Of a stretch of 64,000 bases of DNA, positions 1-9,818 are shown in pieces; positions within the stretch are counted from its first letter, which is position 1; each line of letters begins with the position of its first letter. The notes under the pieces were generated by a model. It worked only from the letters and a program-made list of their open reading frames with translations. It was not told the origin of the DNA and made no database searches. This stretch comes from Bacteroidia bacterium (lineage in GTDB: Bacteria > Bacteroidota > Bacteroidia > Flavobacteriales_D > Cryomorphaceae): positions 124,001 through 188,000 of the forward strand of contig JAUICL010000005.1 in the NCBI GenBank assembly GCA_030427905.1, written 5' to 3'. Position numbers and translations under genes: made by a program.

Positions 1-900
1 CAAGGACTCGCAGAACTCCACATCCGCATTGATGAGTTGGACGAGGAGTACGACCTTTGGAATAACCACCGCGTAACGCGCTGGTATCAATTGCCGAATT
101 TCGAAGACGACCTACTCACTTTTGGTGAAACCTTCGACAATGGTATCGATCCTGATCTTTGGATTGTAAGCAATCCCGATGGGGAGATTACATGGGATAC
201 GATCAACGCCATACAAATAGATGATCAAGTGGGGCCAACTGCCTGGATGAATCACCCGGACTACAGCAATATCAACAGCCAAAAAGACCAGCTTGTTTCT
301 CCCGTTTTTGATTCGGAGAGCTTTAATGGTACCTTGTTTGTCGTACTCGATTACTTCTACCGTAAGCGCGGAAACAATTCGTTTACACAAGATACGATGA
401 GTGTCTATGTAAATCAAGGCTGCTCTGAAGATCAACAACTTCTTTGGACGGCAGGTGGTGAAGAACTCTGGACTAATTCCGATGGGGAACAGAATGCCTT
501 CCCAGAATCATCGAGCGATTGGAACACCTTGGCTTTGCCTTTTGAAGTGGAAGAATCGAGTTTCTACTTTACCATTGAAACCAAGAACCGACGAGGAAAC
601 AATATTCTGGTTGACAATATTTACGTTGCCACTCATGTTGGCGTAAGAGATCAAGGACCAGATGTCAAGTTCTCGGTATTCCCCAACCCTAGCTCTGGTG
701 AGATCACCATTATTCCAAACGAAGCTCAGGAAGTAACGAGCATTTCAATCCGCGATATTCAGGGCCGAACGATTGAGCAAATCACAGGCTACCAACAGGC
801 CTACCAACTCAATCTAAACGTAGAATCGGGCGTTTATCTGATCACCTTAAATTATGCTTCTGGACAGACGAGTACGCAGAAGTTGGTACTGCATGAGTAG
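1..900 (+). CDS. T9SS type A secreted protein, C-terminal part (5' truncated by window edge)
   Basis: The reading frame is open from base 1, so the N-terminus lies outside the window; a TTG at 37 is only an internal codon. The visible part has a beta-sandwich-like region of roughly 200 residues, rich in aromatic residues and Asp, that resembles the MAM or choice-of-anchor domains found after the catalytic domain of secreted Bacteroidota hydrolases. It is followed by a T9SS type A sorting domain: FSVFPNPSSGEI, then IRDIQGR, GVYLITL and a C-terminal KLVL. The protein should be exported by Sec, then by T9SS, and anchored or released at the surface. Its enzymatic or binding function cannot be assigned from this fragment. 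Confidence 0.85.
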   Translation, partial: QGLAELHIRIDELDEEYDLWNNHRVTRWYQLPNFEDDLLTFGETFDNGIDPDLWIVSNPDGEITWDTINAIQIDDQVGPTAWMNHPDYSNINSQKDQLVSPVFDSESFNGTLFVVLDYFYRKRGNNSFTQDTMSVYVNQGCSEDQQLLWTAGGEELWTNSDGEQNAFPESSSDWNTLALPFEVEESSFYFTIETKNRRGNNILVDNIYVATHVGVRDQGPDVKFSVFPNPSSGEITIIPNEAQEVTSISIRDIQGRTIEQITGYQQAYQLNLNVESGVYLITLNYASGQTSTQKLVLHE

Positions 901-1102
901 GCACCGTTTTTTCACCCAAAATTCGCGATTGCCGGCCTAGAAAGTGGACATATTAAACACTCATATTCTGCGACTTAAGGTCGAATGACGCAGTATTTCA
1001 GAAAGCGCGACTAAACGCACTTAAGGATGAAGTCACTATATTGCTAAATTCGACTTTCAAGATGGCTCAAGCAAGAGCTTGACCTTGATAAAATAGTATT
1101 TT

Positions 1103-2788
1103 ATGAGACTGACACTATTCATCATTCTATTGTGCCAAATACTTCCACTTTATAGTAGTTCTCAGACCGATCAGACCCTCGATTGGTTTACCTATTACGG
1201 TGCTCAAGGTGGAGAAAACATTGCTTTTATTGATCAATTATCTAACGGTAGTATTGTATCTGTTGGTATTGGCTATGATAGTGGTTTAGCCGCAGGCGAT
1301 GATATACACCAGTCTTTTTCGAATGGAGAAGGTGATGTGTTTTTGGCCCTTTGGTCTAGCGATGGTGAGTTGATATGGGGTACCTACTTTGGCGGAGAAG
1401 CAATAGAATTAGTAGAGGGTATTGTGATTGACCAAGATGACAATATACTTATCGCTGGATTGACCCATTCTAGCGATCATATTGCCTTCGGTGACTCCGA
1501 TCTGGATGAATTCCTGGGTTATAACTGTGGGTTTCTTGCGAAATTCAATCAAGAAGGGCAAATTCTTTGGTCAACCTATATCGGGGGAGAAAATGCCGAC
1601 TTTATAGCTGATCTAGCTATCGATTCTTCAAACAATATATACGTGTTAGGTGGAAGTACATCTGAGAATTTATCTGAATTAAATGAATATCAGGGAGACG
1701 GGGATGCGATTATAGCGCGATATAGCCCCGATGGAACGAAGGAATGGCTCAAATACCGAGGGGGAAACATGGATGAAAGAGGGCGTTCGATATCCATAAA
1801 CTCAAACGATGAAATCTACATTCTCTTTGCGACCAAAGATCAAGAAACTCTTGCATCGGCCGATGCCGAACAAACCACAGGCGGAGGTGATTGGAGCTTG
1901 ATCTTAGAAAGGCTCAACCTAGCAGGAGATGTCGCTTGGTCAAGGTATATCGGTGGAGATGGGAAGGAGTCTATAGGACACGTCGTATCTACAGAAAATG
2001 AAATCTACCTGTTGGGAAGTACCAATTCGGACAATAACATAGGTACAGATGGTGCATTCGAACCTGAAAGATTAGTAGGTGGAACAAATATGAGCTTTTA
2101 CCTCAATAAGTTTTCAACTGATGGAATCAAGGTATGGGGCACCTATTTTGGATTCGGGTTTATTTCCGACGTGCTACAACGTTCCTCAGCGCTTGAAATC
2201 TCTGATGGTAATGTATATGTAATGAGTACTCTAGGCAGCATCATATTCGAAGGATTTGTATTTGGGGATAATCCTTTTCAGTCAGATGCTCAAAGCAAAG
2301 ATTTAATTGTAATGAAATGGGGGTTCGATGGACTGCCGGTTTGGGGCACAAGGTTTGGTGGCAATGAACCAGAAGATTTTGGTGCACTTTGTGTAAGTCA
2401 AGATGGAAGTAAAATTATTCTCGGTGGTCAAACTGAAAGTGATGAGTTCTACGGCTTGGAATCAAGCTTTCAAGGCGAATATGGTGGGGGTTTTTCAGAC
2501 ATGTTTCTTGCAAAGCTTTCAGATCAAACTTTGGGGGTAACTAATTTCCTAAAACCGAGTCAGTTTGCAGTTTATCCGAATCCAGTAGCTCAAGATGGTG
2601 TTTTGCAGATAACAAGCGATTTCGACATCCAAAGAGCAGTTCTTTACAACACAGAAGGAAGAATCATTGAAACTTGGGATATCCTTTCACGCGAAGCTAA
2701 ACTCGATCTCGCTTCGTTACAAACGGGTGTTTATATTCTAAAAATTCAAACTGCTGAAGGAATTGGAGTAAAGCGAATAGTGATCTGA
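1103..2788 (+). CDS. SBBP-type beta-propeller protein with T9SS type A sorting domain
   Basis: 561 aa. An N-terminal signal peptide (MRLTLFIILLCQILPLYSSS) is followed by about 460 residues of repeats with the signature W-(G/S)-T-Y-(F/I)-G-G near residues 95, 155, 290, 350 and 420. This is the seven-bladed beta-propeller (SBBP) repeat seen in many secreted Bacteroidota proteins. The last ~80 residues are a type A sorting domain (FAVYPNPVAQDG, TEGRIIETW, GVYILKI, KRIVI). It is probably a surface-exposed binding or adhesion protein; no catalytic motif is visible. The next gene, 3005-4456, encodes the same fold, so the pair looks like a tandem duplication separated by a terminator. Confidence 0.88.
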   Translation: MRLTLFIILLCQILPLYSSSQTDQTLDWFTYYGAQGGENIAFIDQLSNGSIVSVGIGYDSGLAAGDDIHQSFSNGEGDVFLALWSSDGELIWGTYFGGEAIELVEGIVIDQDDNILIAGLTHSSDHIAFGDSDLDEFLGYNCGFLAKFNQEGQILWSTYIGGENADFIADLAIDSSNNIYVLGGSTSENLSELNEYQGDGDAIIARYSPDGTKEWLKYRGGNMDERGRSISINSNDEIYILFATKDQETLASADAEQTTGGGDWSLILERLNLAGDVAWSRYIGGDGKESIGHVVSTENEIYLLGSTNSDNNIGTDGAFEPERLVGGTNMSFYLNKFSTDGIKVWGTYFGFGFISDVLQRSSALEISDGNVYVMSTLGSIIFEGFVFGDNPFQSDAQSKDLIVMKWGFDGLPVWGTRFGGNEPEDFGALCVSQDGSKIILGGQTESDEFYGLESSFQGEYGGGFSDMFLAKLSDQTLGVTNFLKPSQFAVYPNPVAQDGVLQITSDFDIQRAVLYNTEGRIIETWDILSREAKLDLASLQTGVYILKIQTAEGIGVKRIVI

Positions 2789-2917
2789 ATGGCATGCGGA
2801 TAGAACTATTATTGTCTATGTACCATTTGGAGATTTCGTAGTCAACGAAAGCATCTAATTAGACAGGTCAAATAAGACGAATAAGCACCAACAGGTTATA
2901 ACCTAATTAAAACAATG

Positions 2918-2943
2918 AACCCCGTCTTCGGTCGGGGTTTTTT
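2918..2943 (+). terminator. Rho-independent terminator after the first SBBP gene
   Basis: AACCCCG (2918-2924) and CGGGGTT (2933-2939) form a GC-rich stem around an 8-base loop. It is followed immediately by a T-run (2938-2943). It lies about 130 bases after the stop at 2788 and before the next gene on the same strand. Confidence 0.85.
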
Positions 2944-3004
2944 GCGTTTAAACAATATCTCACCAACGACTCCGTTTCCACAATAATTCAATTCTTGAGA
3001 CTAT

Positions 3005-4456
3005 ATGAAACAGACGATTCTTCTATTTTTCTTAGCAACATCTATAAGCTTCGCTCAAGACCAGTCTCTGATCTATGCCAGCTACCTCGGCGGATCGGGA
3101 CAAGAAGGGCATCTACCAAAGGTGACTGGCAACAACGGTAAATGGGCCGTTTTAGGGACGACTGAGTCTTTGAATATGGAGACATTAAATCCCTTTCAGA
3201 CAAATCACAATGGTGGTATCGTTGACAACTATATTTCTGTATTCGATGAATATGGACAGCAAACATTCGCTACGTATTTTGGTGGTTCAGGTATAGAAGT
3301 GGAATCTGGGGGTATTCGAATCACAGATTATGGATACATCTTGATTGGAGGAACCACCAACTCATTTGATATACCTGTGACAGAAGGTGCTCATGATGTT
3401 ACGCTCAATGGCGAGACAGATGGATTCCTTGCTTTGCTTTCTGAATCCGGCGAACTACAGTTCTGCACGTACTTTGGGGGGGACGCTTTAGACGATATCC
3501 GCGACGTCGAATACGATCAATTTGGAAACTTCTATCTCGCAGGGAGAACTTCGAGCCCGAATCTGGCTACAGAGGGCGCTCACAAAACAGAAGTATCAGA
3601 ACATGATGCCTTTCTCGCAAAGTTTAACAGTGAAGGAGGACTGATCTGGTCAACTTATTTCGGTGGCGAAAATTTGGAAGTCTTTAGAAAAATTGAAGTC
3701 AGTAATGACGGGCAGAAAATTTACTGTGTAGGATCCACTTTTTCGAGCTCAGGGATCAACTTTAATGGTTGGCAAGAAACTCAAGGATCAGCTACTGACG
3801 GATTAATTACCTGCTTTAACACTCTAGATGGTACAGTAAACTGGTCAACTTATTACGGAGGAGAAGAGGGTGACTACGTGTTTAGTCTGGCATGTACTGA
3901 AGATGATAAATTGGCTATTGTTGGTCAAACTTCTTCTGACAACAGTATTGCTTCTATCGATTCTTATCAATCGGAAAGAGCAGGAGAAGGTGACCTTTTC
4001 GTCGCTCTCTTTGATGAGAACGGCCAGCGCGAATGGGGAACTTATCTCGGTGGCAGTGAAAATGAATACCCAAATGCCGAGATCATCATTCAAAACAATG
4101 AGATTATCGTTCAAGGCTATACCCTTTCTCCAGATAATATTGCTTTGGGTAGTCCTATGGAGCCTATTTTTATCCCAAACAGCGCAAACGGTCACCAGTC
4201 ATTTCTGAGTTCCCTTAGCCTAAATGGCAATCTAAATTGGGGTACGTATTTTATGACAGGCCAACCTGGTGGGGCTCATGGTTTAGCAAGTGTAAGTAGT
4301 GAAAAGTTCGCCGCAGTTGGGACGATTACTCCAGAAGGAATTGAAGAGATGATTACACCTGACGCCCATCAAAGTTCTTATGGCGGGAGCAACCGAGATT
4401 ACACACTTTTCATTTTTAAAGCGAACTCGTTATCAGCAGAAAACATTTCCAAATAA
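3005..4456 (+). CDS. SBBP-type beta-propeller protein, sorting domain cut off by an in-frame stop
   Basis: 483 aa. The signal peptide MKQTILLFFLATSISFAQ leads into WSTYFGG / WSTYYGG / WGTYLGG propeller repeats like those of the upstream gene, to which it is probably paralogous. The frame ends in ...SLSAENISK at a TAA (4454-4456). Reading straight on in the same frame gives SLSIYPNPAQNQ and a complete T9SS sorting domain up to a second stop at 4688-4690. The encoded protein therefore has its propeller but not its export/anchoring tail, unless the stop is read through. One nonsense substitution (or a base error) is enough to explain this, since no frameshift is involved. Confidence 0.85.
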   Translation: MKQTILLFFLATSISFAQDQSLIYASYLGGSGQEGHLPKVTGNNGKWAVLGTTESLNMETLNPFQTNHNGGIVDNYISVFDEYGQQTFATYFGGSGIEVESGGIRITDYGYILIGGTTNSFDIPVTEGAHDVTLNGETDGFLALLSESGELQFCTYFGGDALDDIRDVEYDQFGNFYLAGRTSSPNLATEGAHKTEVSEHDAFLAKFNSEGGLIWSTYFGGENLEVFRKIEVSNDGQKIYCVGSTFSSSGINFNGWQETQGSATDGLITCFNTLDGTVNWSTYYGGEEGDYVFSLACTEDDKLAIVGQTSSDNSIASIDSYQSERAGEGDLFVALFDENGQREWGTYLGGSENEYPNAEIIIQNNEIIVQGYTLSPDNIALGSPMEPIFIPNSANGHQSFLSSLSLNGNLNWGTYFMTGQPGGAHGLASVSSEKFAAVGTITPEGIEEMITPDAHQSSYGGSNRDYTLFIFKANSLSAENISK

Positions 4457-4690
4457 AGTCTCAGCATCTACCCCAACCCTGCTCAAAATCAGGTAACCAT
4501 CTCAGGAATTGAAAACCAACAAATCTCTCGCATCGACCTACGCGATATGACGGGGAAACTGGTTTTATCCACTTTTGACCTTGAATCAAACAAAGTGAAT
4601 TTGGGTGACCATCCTCCCGGAGTTTATATCATCTCGGCTACTTTCGCATCAGGTGAAATCGCCACGCAAAAACTGGTCATTCGGCCATAA
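4457..4690 (+). pseudogene. T9SS type A sorting domain detached by an in-frame TAA
   Basis: The 77 codons in frame with the gene ending at 4456 read SLSIYPNPAQNQVTISG..., with IDLRDMTGKLVLS, PPGVYIISA and a C-terminal KLVIRP. All the landmarks of a type A sorting domain are present. There is no start codon or ribosome site at the beginning, so this is the 3' end of the upstream gene and not an independent one. The coding quality after the stop looks intact, which suggests the nonsense change is recent, is read through, or is a sequencing error. Confidence 0.8.
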
Positions 4691-5245
4691 GTCCATTTCA
4701 AACTGAATCGTCAAATACCCCGGCTTAGGTCGGGTGATGTGATACCCCAGTTATTGGCAAAACTGGGTTCAATCGAGAACAGGTAGCCATTTAATTTTTA
4801 GGTTCTGGGGCCAATTGGCTCACAGCTTGCGGAATTGGGGTCTTACAATTCGCAATGGCAGTCGTGAGCCAATTCTTGGCCTTAATTTTATTCTCTTAGA
4901 AACTCTGAAATAAGCGAAAGTCCGCCGCACCCTTGCAGAGGTCAGGCATCGAAAGCTATGCTTTCGCTAATGCCGTTTCCGAGTTTGGGTAAGGCGCTGA
5001 AGCGTTTTCAAGAGTTTCAAGAAATAAAATTACAGCCCTGACTTTTTGTTCCTTTTGTGTCAAGACAAAAGGAAGTGGAAGAGACTAACCATTACCGTTA
5101 AATTAAGTCGATGCCCTCATCAGTGTCATAACCCTGAGTCGGGGTTTTCCAATTTAATACGTATCAATTAAACCTATGTCGTTCTCTAATTGTCATATTT
5201 AACGTATATTCTGTTTACCTGACACAGCCAATGCATAAATTGACT
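4691..5245. other. Gene-free stretch holding a structured repeat and terminator-like hairpins
   Basis: No plausible coding region. It contains a hairpin resembling a decayed terminator (CCCG/CGGG around 4720-4735), intergenic repeat copy A1 (4811-5075, listed separately) and a weak AACCC/GGGTT hairpin with a T-run (5130-5148). Confidence 0.6.
4811..5075. repeat. Structured intergenic repeat A, copy 1
   Basis: About 265 bases, closely matching 11911-12175. It is built from successive inverted repeats: TTGGCTCAC (4815-4823) with GTGAGCCAA (4864-4872); GAAACTC (4899-4905) with GAGTTTC (5012-5018); inside that, GGCAT-CGAAAGC (4945-4956) with GCTTTCG (4960-4966) and ATGCC (4970-4974); and TTCCTTTTGT (5049-5058) with ACAAAAGGAA (5065-5074). 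It has no coding capacity. A mobile REP/MITE-like element or a structured RNA are both possible. Confidence 0.85.
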
Positions 5246-5253
5246 TACTTTTG
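5246..5253 (+). promoter_or_regulatory. Bacteroidota -7 promoter element (TAnnTTTG)
   Basis: TACTTTTG matches the Bacteroidota consensus TAnnTTTG. It ends 10 bases before the ATG at 5264, so transcription would start only a few bases upstream of that codon. This argues against the earlier ATG at 5231. No good -33 TTG is visible. Confidence 0.55.
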
Positions 5254-5263
5254 TAAACCTGTT

Positions 5264-5917
5264 ATGAGTAAAACGCTTTTAGTATTTCTCTTTTTCAGTT
5301 TAATGGGCTTTTCTATTGCCCAAGCGCAAACCAATGACGAAGACCTTATCCAGTTTTCTGGAGTCGTTATTACAGGTGATTCACTGAGTCCGGTTCCCTT
5401 TACCAACGTGATTGTTGAGCAAAGCGCTCGCGGTACAATGACCGACTATTACGGTTACTTCTCCTTCGTTGCGCAAAAAGGTGACTCTATTCTTTTCTCG
5501 GCCGTAGGGTACGAACGTGCGCGCTTTGTCATTCCCGATACCCTTTCGAGCAATAAGTACTCGCTGATCCAAATCATGCGTACCGATACCATCCAGCTTC
5601 AGGAAACGGTGGTTTACCCCTGGCCGACCAGAGAGCAATTTAAGGAAGCCTTCCTGGCCATGGAGCTACCCGACACTGATTATGAAAGGGCGCAGCGAAA
5701 TCTGCAGCAAGCCGATATGATTGCACGAATGGACGCAGCCATGCCTAGCGGTGGTGAGACTTTTAAGTACTCCATGAACGAATACCAGAGTCAGATTTAC
5801 TACGCCGGACAGGCGCCCCCTCAGAACATCTTCAACCCCATCGCCTGGACACAATTTATACAAGCTTGGAAAGACGGCGATTTCAAATCTGAACGCAAAC
5901 GCGGCGAAGGACAATAA
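5264..5917 (+). CDS. Secreted protein with carboxypeptidase-regulatory-like domain
   Basis: 217 aa from the ATG at 5264. This start is preferred over 5231 because it gives a clean signal peptide (MSKTLLVFLFFSLMGFSIAQ, cleaved near AQAQ) and because the -7 promoter element overlaps the longer version. Residues ~30-105 form a CarboxypepD_reg-like beta-sandwich (FSGVVITGDSLSPVPFTNVIV, YGYFSFVAQKGDSILFSAVGY), the module also found at the N-terminus of TonB-dependent receptors. The C-terminal half is Gln- and Met-rich and unassigned. The TonB receptor follows 50 bases downstream on the same strand with its own promoter element, so the two probably work together at the outer membrane. Confidence 0.8.
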   Translation: MSKTLLVFLFFSLMGFSIAQAQTNDEDLIQFSGVVITGDSLSPVPFTNVIVEQSARGTMTDYYGYFSFVAQKGDSILFSAVGYERARFVIPDTLSSNKYSLIQIMRTDTIQLQETVVYPWPTREQFKEAFLAMELPDTDYERAQRNLQQADMIARMDAAMPSGGETFKYSMNEYQSQIYYAGQAPPQNIFNPIAWTQFIQAWKDGDFKSERKRGEGQ

Positions 5918-5934
5918 ACTTTCGTCAAATCAGT

Positions 5935-5942
5935 TATGTTTG
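5935..5942 (+). promoter_or_regulatory. Bacteroidota -7 promoter element upstream of TonB receptor
   Basis: TATGTTTG is an exact TAnnTTTG match lying 26 bases before the TTG start at 5968. No clear -33 TTG is seen. Confidence 0.5.
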
Positions 5943-5967
5943 CGGGTAGAATCGAAAGATTATAAAA

Positions 5968-8484
5968 TTGGGTTTCAGACATTTTTTACTTGCACTAACT
6001 GTGCTAGCTCCTGTGCTCACCTGGGCGCAAACCACGGCATCCGTAAAGGGAAAACTTAAGGACAAGAGCGGCTTACCGATTGAGTATGCAAACGTGTATG
6101 TGCGCGCTCAAAACGCTGGAACCTTCACCGAAGACGATGGTAGTTTTGACTTGACCCTGCAGCCGGGTGATAGTATCCTACTCGAATTTTCGCACACGGC
6201 GTTCAAAAATAGCCAGCAATACATCAAGCTAAACCCCGGTCAAAACAAGTACCTGGAGATAACCCTTGAATACAACAGTTTGAAAGGTGTGGAAGTGCGG
6301 GAGAACAAATCGAAGCGAACCACCTTGGTGCCCGTTCCCATCAAAGACATTAAAGTAAATCCCAACGTACAACAAGGTATAGAAAGTGTGCTGACTTCGC
6401 AGCTCGGGGTGAGCATGAACAATGAGCTGAGTTCTAACTACAGCGTGCGTGGTGGATCTTTTGCTGAAAACCTAGTTTATGTCAACGACATCGAAGTATA
6501 CCGCCCATTTCTGGCTCGTTCTGGTGAGCAAGAAGGTCTGAGCTTCCCCAACCCCGATATGGTTGGAAGCATCTATTTTAGCGCGGGTGGATTCGATGCG
6601 CGGTACGGCGATAAAATGAGCTCAGTGCTCGACATCCAGTACAAGAAACCAAAGAAGTTTGGGGGTGCATTTTCAGCGAGTTTATTGGGTGGATCGCTAG
6701 CCCTGGAGAGCGCATCCAAAAACGGAAAATTAACCCAGGTTTCTGGAGTTCGCTACCAGACCAACCAGTACATTCTGGGAAGTCTCGACACGGATGGAGA
6801 CTACCAGCCCAACTTCACCGATGTTCAAACCTACTGGACCTACGCGTTCAGCAAGAAGTGGGAAGTTTCTTTCTTGGGAAACTACGCCAACAACGAGTAT
6901 AAATTCATACCGAGCGATCGAGTTACCAATTTTGGAACGATAAACGAAGCCCTGCAGTTTACCGTTTTCTTCGAAGGTCAGGAAGTGACTTCCTTTGAGA
7001 CCTTTTTTGGAGCGATTTCCACAGAAAACCGCCCCAACTCCGATACCCGACTCAAATTTACTGCATCGGCTTTCCGCACTTTCGAAAACGAAACCTTCGA
7101 CATACTCGGTCAGTACTCACTCGACGAGCTAGAGCGGGACCTCGGTGACGATGAGTTTGGTGATATAGTCAGAAACAGAGGGGTTGGAACCAATCTAGAC
7201 CATGCCCGAAACAGACTCGATGCAACGGTTTTCACCCTGCAACACCGCGGGTACAAAACCATCGACAATAAGTACCTGCAATGGGGTGTGACCTGGCGTG
7301 GTGAAGAAATCAACGATCACCTAAGCGAGTGGAGCTACGTAGACTCGGCAGGCTACTCCGTCCCTACTAGCCCATCAAACCAGATTTTTCTCCAGGATGT
7401 AATCAAAGGTCGAAACCAAGTCCAATCAAACCGATACATGGCCTATGTGCAAAATAGCTGGGATTGGCTACTCGACAATGAAGCGCAAGTGTCGGCCACT
7501 CTTGGAATTAGGGGGCAATACTGGGACTACAACGACCAAACGATAATTAGTCCACGGGGAAGCATTTCCTGGAAACCGAATTGGCAAAAGCAGATCAACG
7601 ACAGCACGATTCTCAACAAGGATGTAATCTTCTATTTCAGTACGGGGTATTACTACCAGCCACCCTTCTACCGCGAGCTCCGCGGACTAGACGGAACGCT
7701 CAATCCGGAGATGCGTGCTCAAAAGTCCATCCACTTTGTACTCGGTGCCGACATGAACCTGCAAATTTGGGACAGGACATTTAAGTTTATCACCGAAGCC
7801 TACTACAAAGCGCTCTACGATTTAGTGCCGTATGAAGTAGACAATGTGCGCTTGCGCTACTACGGAAACAACGATTCGAAAGGCTATGCCACCGGGCTCG
7901 ACTTGAAAATAAACGGAGAATTTATTCCCGGGATTGAATCATGGGCGAGTTTGAGCTTCCTGAGTACCAAGGAAGACATTCTAGACGATTACTACTACGA
8001 CTACTACAATAGCGATGGAGAGCTAATTCAATCGGGATTCACTCAAAATTCCACACCAGTAGATTCGGTTATCAACTACCCGGGTTACATCCCCCGCCCT
8101 ACCGATCAGCTGGTTTATTTCAGCTTGTTCTTCCAGGATGAAATGCCTTCGTTCCCGAGTTTCAAAGTACACGTGAACGTGCTATTCGGTTCTGGACTTC
8201 CGTTTGGCCCGCCCGACAATGAGCGTTACAAAGATATAGAGCGCTACCCTTCGTACCGAAGAGTAGATCTCGGGTTCTCAAAAGATTTAAAATCAAAAGA
8301 GCCCAATAAAGGGCTCTTCAAAAACTTCGAAAGGGCTGTGCTGAGCGTCGAGATCTGGAACCTGATGGATATTAACAACACCATCAGCTATACCTGGGTC
8401 AAGGAAAGTAGCGGACGCCAATACGGAGTTCCAAACTACTTGACTTCCCGACGTCTCAACGTCAAGCTGGCCTTTACTTTTTAA
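5968..8484 (+). CDS. TonB-dependent outer-membrane receptor
   Basis: 838 aa, starting with TTG; an in-frame stop at 5947 and the absence of ATG or GTG in between leave no better start. The signal peptide ([21 protein letters not shown]) is followed by a carboxypeptidase-regulatory-like domain (residues ~25-115), a plug domain (~125-240, with [21 protein letters not shown] and [17 protein letters not shown]) and a 22-strand-type barrel rich in aromatic residues, ending in LNVKLAFTF with a C-terminal Phe as expected for an outer-membrane beta-barrel. It imports a substrate using TonB-ExbBD energy. The ligand is unknown, since no SusD partner or siderophore gene is adjacent. It overlaps the convergent rocD by 11 bases. 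Confidence 0.92.
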   Translation: MGFRHFLLALTVLAPVLTWAQTTASVKGKLKDKSGLPIEYANVYVRAQNAGTFTEDDGSFDLTLQPGDSILLEFSHTAFKNSQQYIKLNPGQNKYLEITLEYNSLKGVEVRENKSKRTTLVPVPIKDIKVNPNVQQGIESVLTSQLGVSMNNELSSNYSVRGGSFAENLVYVNDIEVYRPFLARSGEQEGLSFPNPDMVGSIYFSAGGFDARYGDKMSSVLDIQYKKPKKFGGAFSASLLGGSLALESASKNGKLTQVSGVRYQTNQYILGSLDTDGDYQPNFTDVQTYWTYAFSKKWEVSFLGNYANNEYKFIPSDRVTNFGTINEALQFTVFFEGQEVTSFETFFGAISTENRPNSDTRLKFTASAFRTFENETFDILGQYSLDELERDLGDDEFGDIVRNRGVGTNLDHARNRLDATVFTLQHRGYKTIDNKYLQWGVTWRGEEINDHLSEWSYVDSAGYSVPTSPSNQIFLQDVIKGRNQVQSNRYMAYVQNSWDWLLDNEAQVSATLGIRGQYWDYNDQTIISPRGSISWKPNWQKQINDSTILNKDVIFYFSTGYYYQPPFYRELRGLDGTLNPEMRAQKSIHFVLGADMNLQIWDRTFKFITEAYYKALYDLVPYEVDNVRLRYYGNNDSKGYATGLDLKINGEFIPGIESWASLSFLSTKEDILDDYYYDYYNSDGELIQSGFTQNSTPVDSVINYPGYIPRPTDQLVYFSLFFQDEMPSFPSFKVHVNVLFGSGLPFGPPDNERYKDIERYPSYRRVDLGFSKDLKSKEPNKGLFKNFERAVLSVEIWNLMDINNTISYTWVKESSGRQYGVPNYLTSRRLNVKLAFTF

Positions 8485-9718
8485 AGTTTCGGATCGTTTC
8501 GGTAATAATCCCTACGCAATCCATCAACTGATCTTCGTTCATCACCAATGGCGGAGCAAAGCGAATGATGTTTCCGTGAGTTGGCTTGGCCAAAAGTCCG
8601 TTATCTCTTAGCGCCAAGCAAATTCTCCAGGCCGTATCGCTGTCTTCTGTATCGTTGATCAAAATCGCGTTTAGCAATCCCTTTCCGCGCACCGCATTCA
8701 CCAAGTCAGATTCGGCTACGAGTTCGTTCATTTTCGAGCGGAAAATTTCTCCCAAACGCTGAGCGTTTTCGGCGAGCGACTCTTCTTCGACTACTTCAAG
8801 AGCAGCCATGGCCACTTTGGCAGCTACCGGGTTTCCACCGAATGTGGATCCGTGCTGTCCCGGCTTAATCACATTCATGATTGGGTCGTTGGCCAACACT
8901 GCCGACACTGGGTAAACCCCACCTGAAATGGCTTTTCCAAGAATGAGAATGTCCGGCTTCACATTTTCGTGATCTACGGCCAAAAGCTTTCCAGTACGAG
9001 CTATTCCAGTCTGTACTTCATCAGCGATAAACAAGGCTCCGTGCTCCTTACACAATGCTGATGCACCAGCCAAGAATCCTTCGTCTGGCACGTATACACC
9101 CGCTTCACCTTGAATAGGCTCCACGAGGAATCCAGCGATGTTTTCTTCTTTCAAAGCCTCCTTCAAAGCGTCGAGATCATTGTAAGGAATTCTGATAAAT
9201 CCTTGCGTGTAAGGTCCGAAGTTCTTTCGCGCATCCGGGTCGTTTGAGAAAGAGATAATCGTTGTCGTTCTTCCGTGGAAGTTGTTGTCACAAACGATGA
9301 TCTTCGCTTCATTCTCATCAATCCCTTTTACTTCATAAGCCCATTTTCTGCAGATCTTAATGGCAGTCTCTACCGCTTCAGCTCCCGTATTCATCGGCAA
9401 AAGCTTGTCGAATCCAAAGTACTCAGAAGCAAACTTCTCATAAGGGCCTAAGGCATCGTTGTAGAAAGCGCGCGATGTAAGCGTGAGCGTTTTGGCCTGC
9501 TCCATCATGGCTCCAACGATTTTTGGGTGACAATGTCCTTGGTTTACGGCAGAATACGCCGATAGGAAATCGTAGTACTTCTTTCCTTCCACATCCCAAA
9601 CGTGAACGCCTTCTCCCCTTTCCAAAACAACCGGTAGCGGGTGGTAATTATGCGCGCCATAGCGGTTTTCCAATTCTATCAATTCTCCTGTTCTCGTTGT
9701 TGTATCGATGTGGTCCAT
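8474..9718 (-). CDS. rocD: Ornithine--oxo-acid aminotransferase
   Basis: 414 aa, the normal length for the family. It transfers the delta-amino group of ornithine to 2-oxoglutarate, giving glutamate-5-semialdehyde and glutamate (arginine/ornithine degradation and proline supply). It is a class III PLP aminotransferase: the PLP lysine lies in ILGKAISGG (K262), with IADEVQTG (D233) and the N-terminal [22 protein letters not shown] that is typical of ornithine rather than acetylornithine aminotransferases. The ATG at 9718 is well supported by that N-terminus. It is a single gene, convergent with the TonB receptor and divergent from rlmD. Confidence 0.95.
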   Translation of the reverse strand: MDHIDTTTRTGELIELENRYGAHNYHPLPVVLERGEGVHVWDVEGKKYYDFLSAYSAVNQGHCHPKIVGAMMEQAKTLTLTSRAFYNDALGPYEKFASEYFGFDKLLPMNTGAEAVETAIKICRKWAYEVKGIDENEAKIIVCDNNFHGRTTTIISFSNDPDARKNFGPYTQGFIRIPYNDLDALKEALKEENIAGFLVEPIQGEAGVYVPDEGFLAGASALCKEHGALFIADEVQTGIARTGKLLAVDHENVKPDILILGKAISGGVYPVSAVLANDPIMNVIKPGQHGSTFGGNPVAAKVAMAALEVVEEESLAENAQRLGEIFRSKMNELVAESDLVNAVRGKGLLNAILINDTEDSDTAWRICLALRDNGLLAKPTHGNIIRFAPPLVMNEDQLMDCVGIITETIRNFKK

Positions 9719-9818
9719 TGCCTAATATTTTAGATTTTTAAAACTCCTTCAAAGTTCCGTCAAATCTTCAAATCCGCCAAATTTCTGTTCCTTTGCAGCA
9801 AAATTCAAGCAGGCGCAG

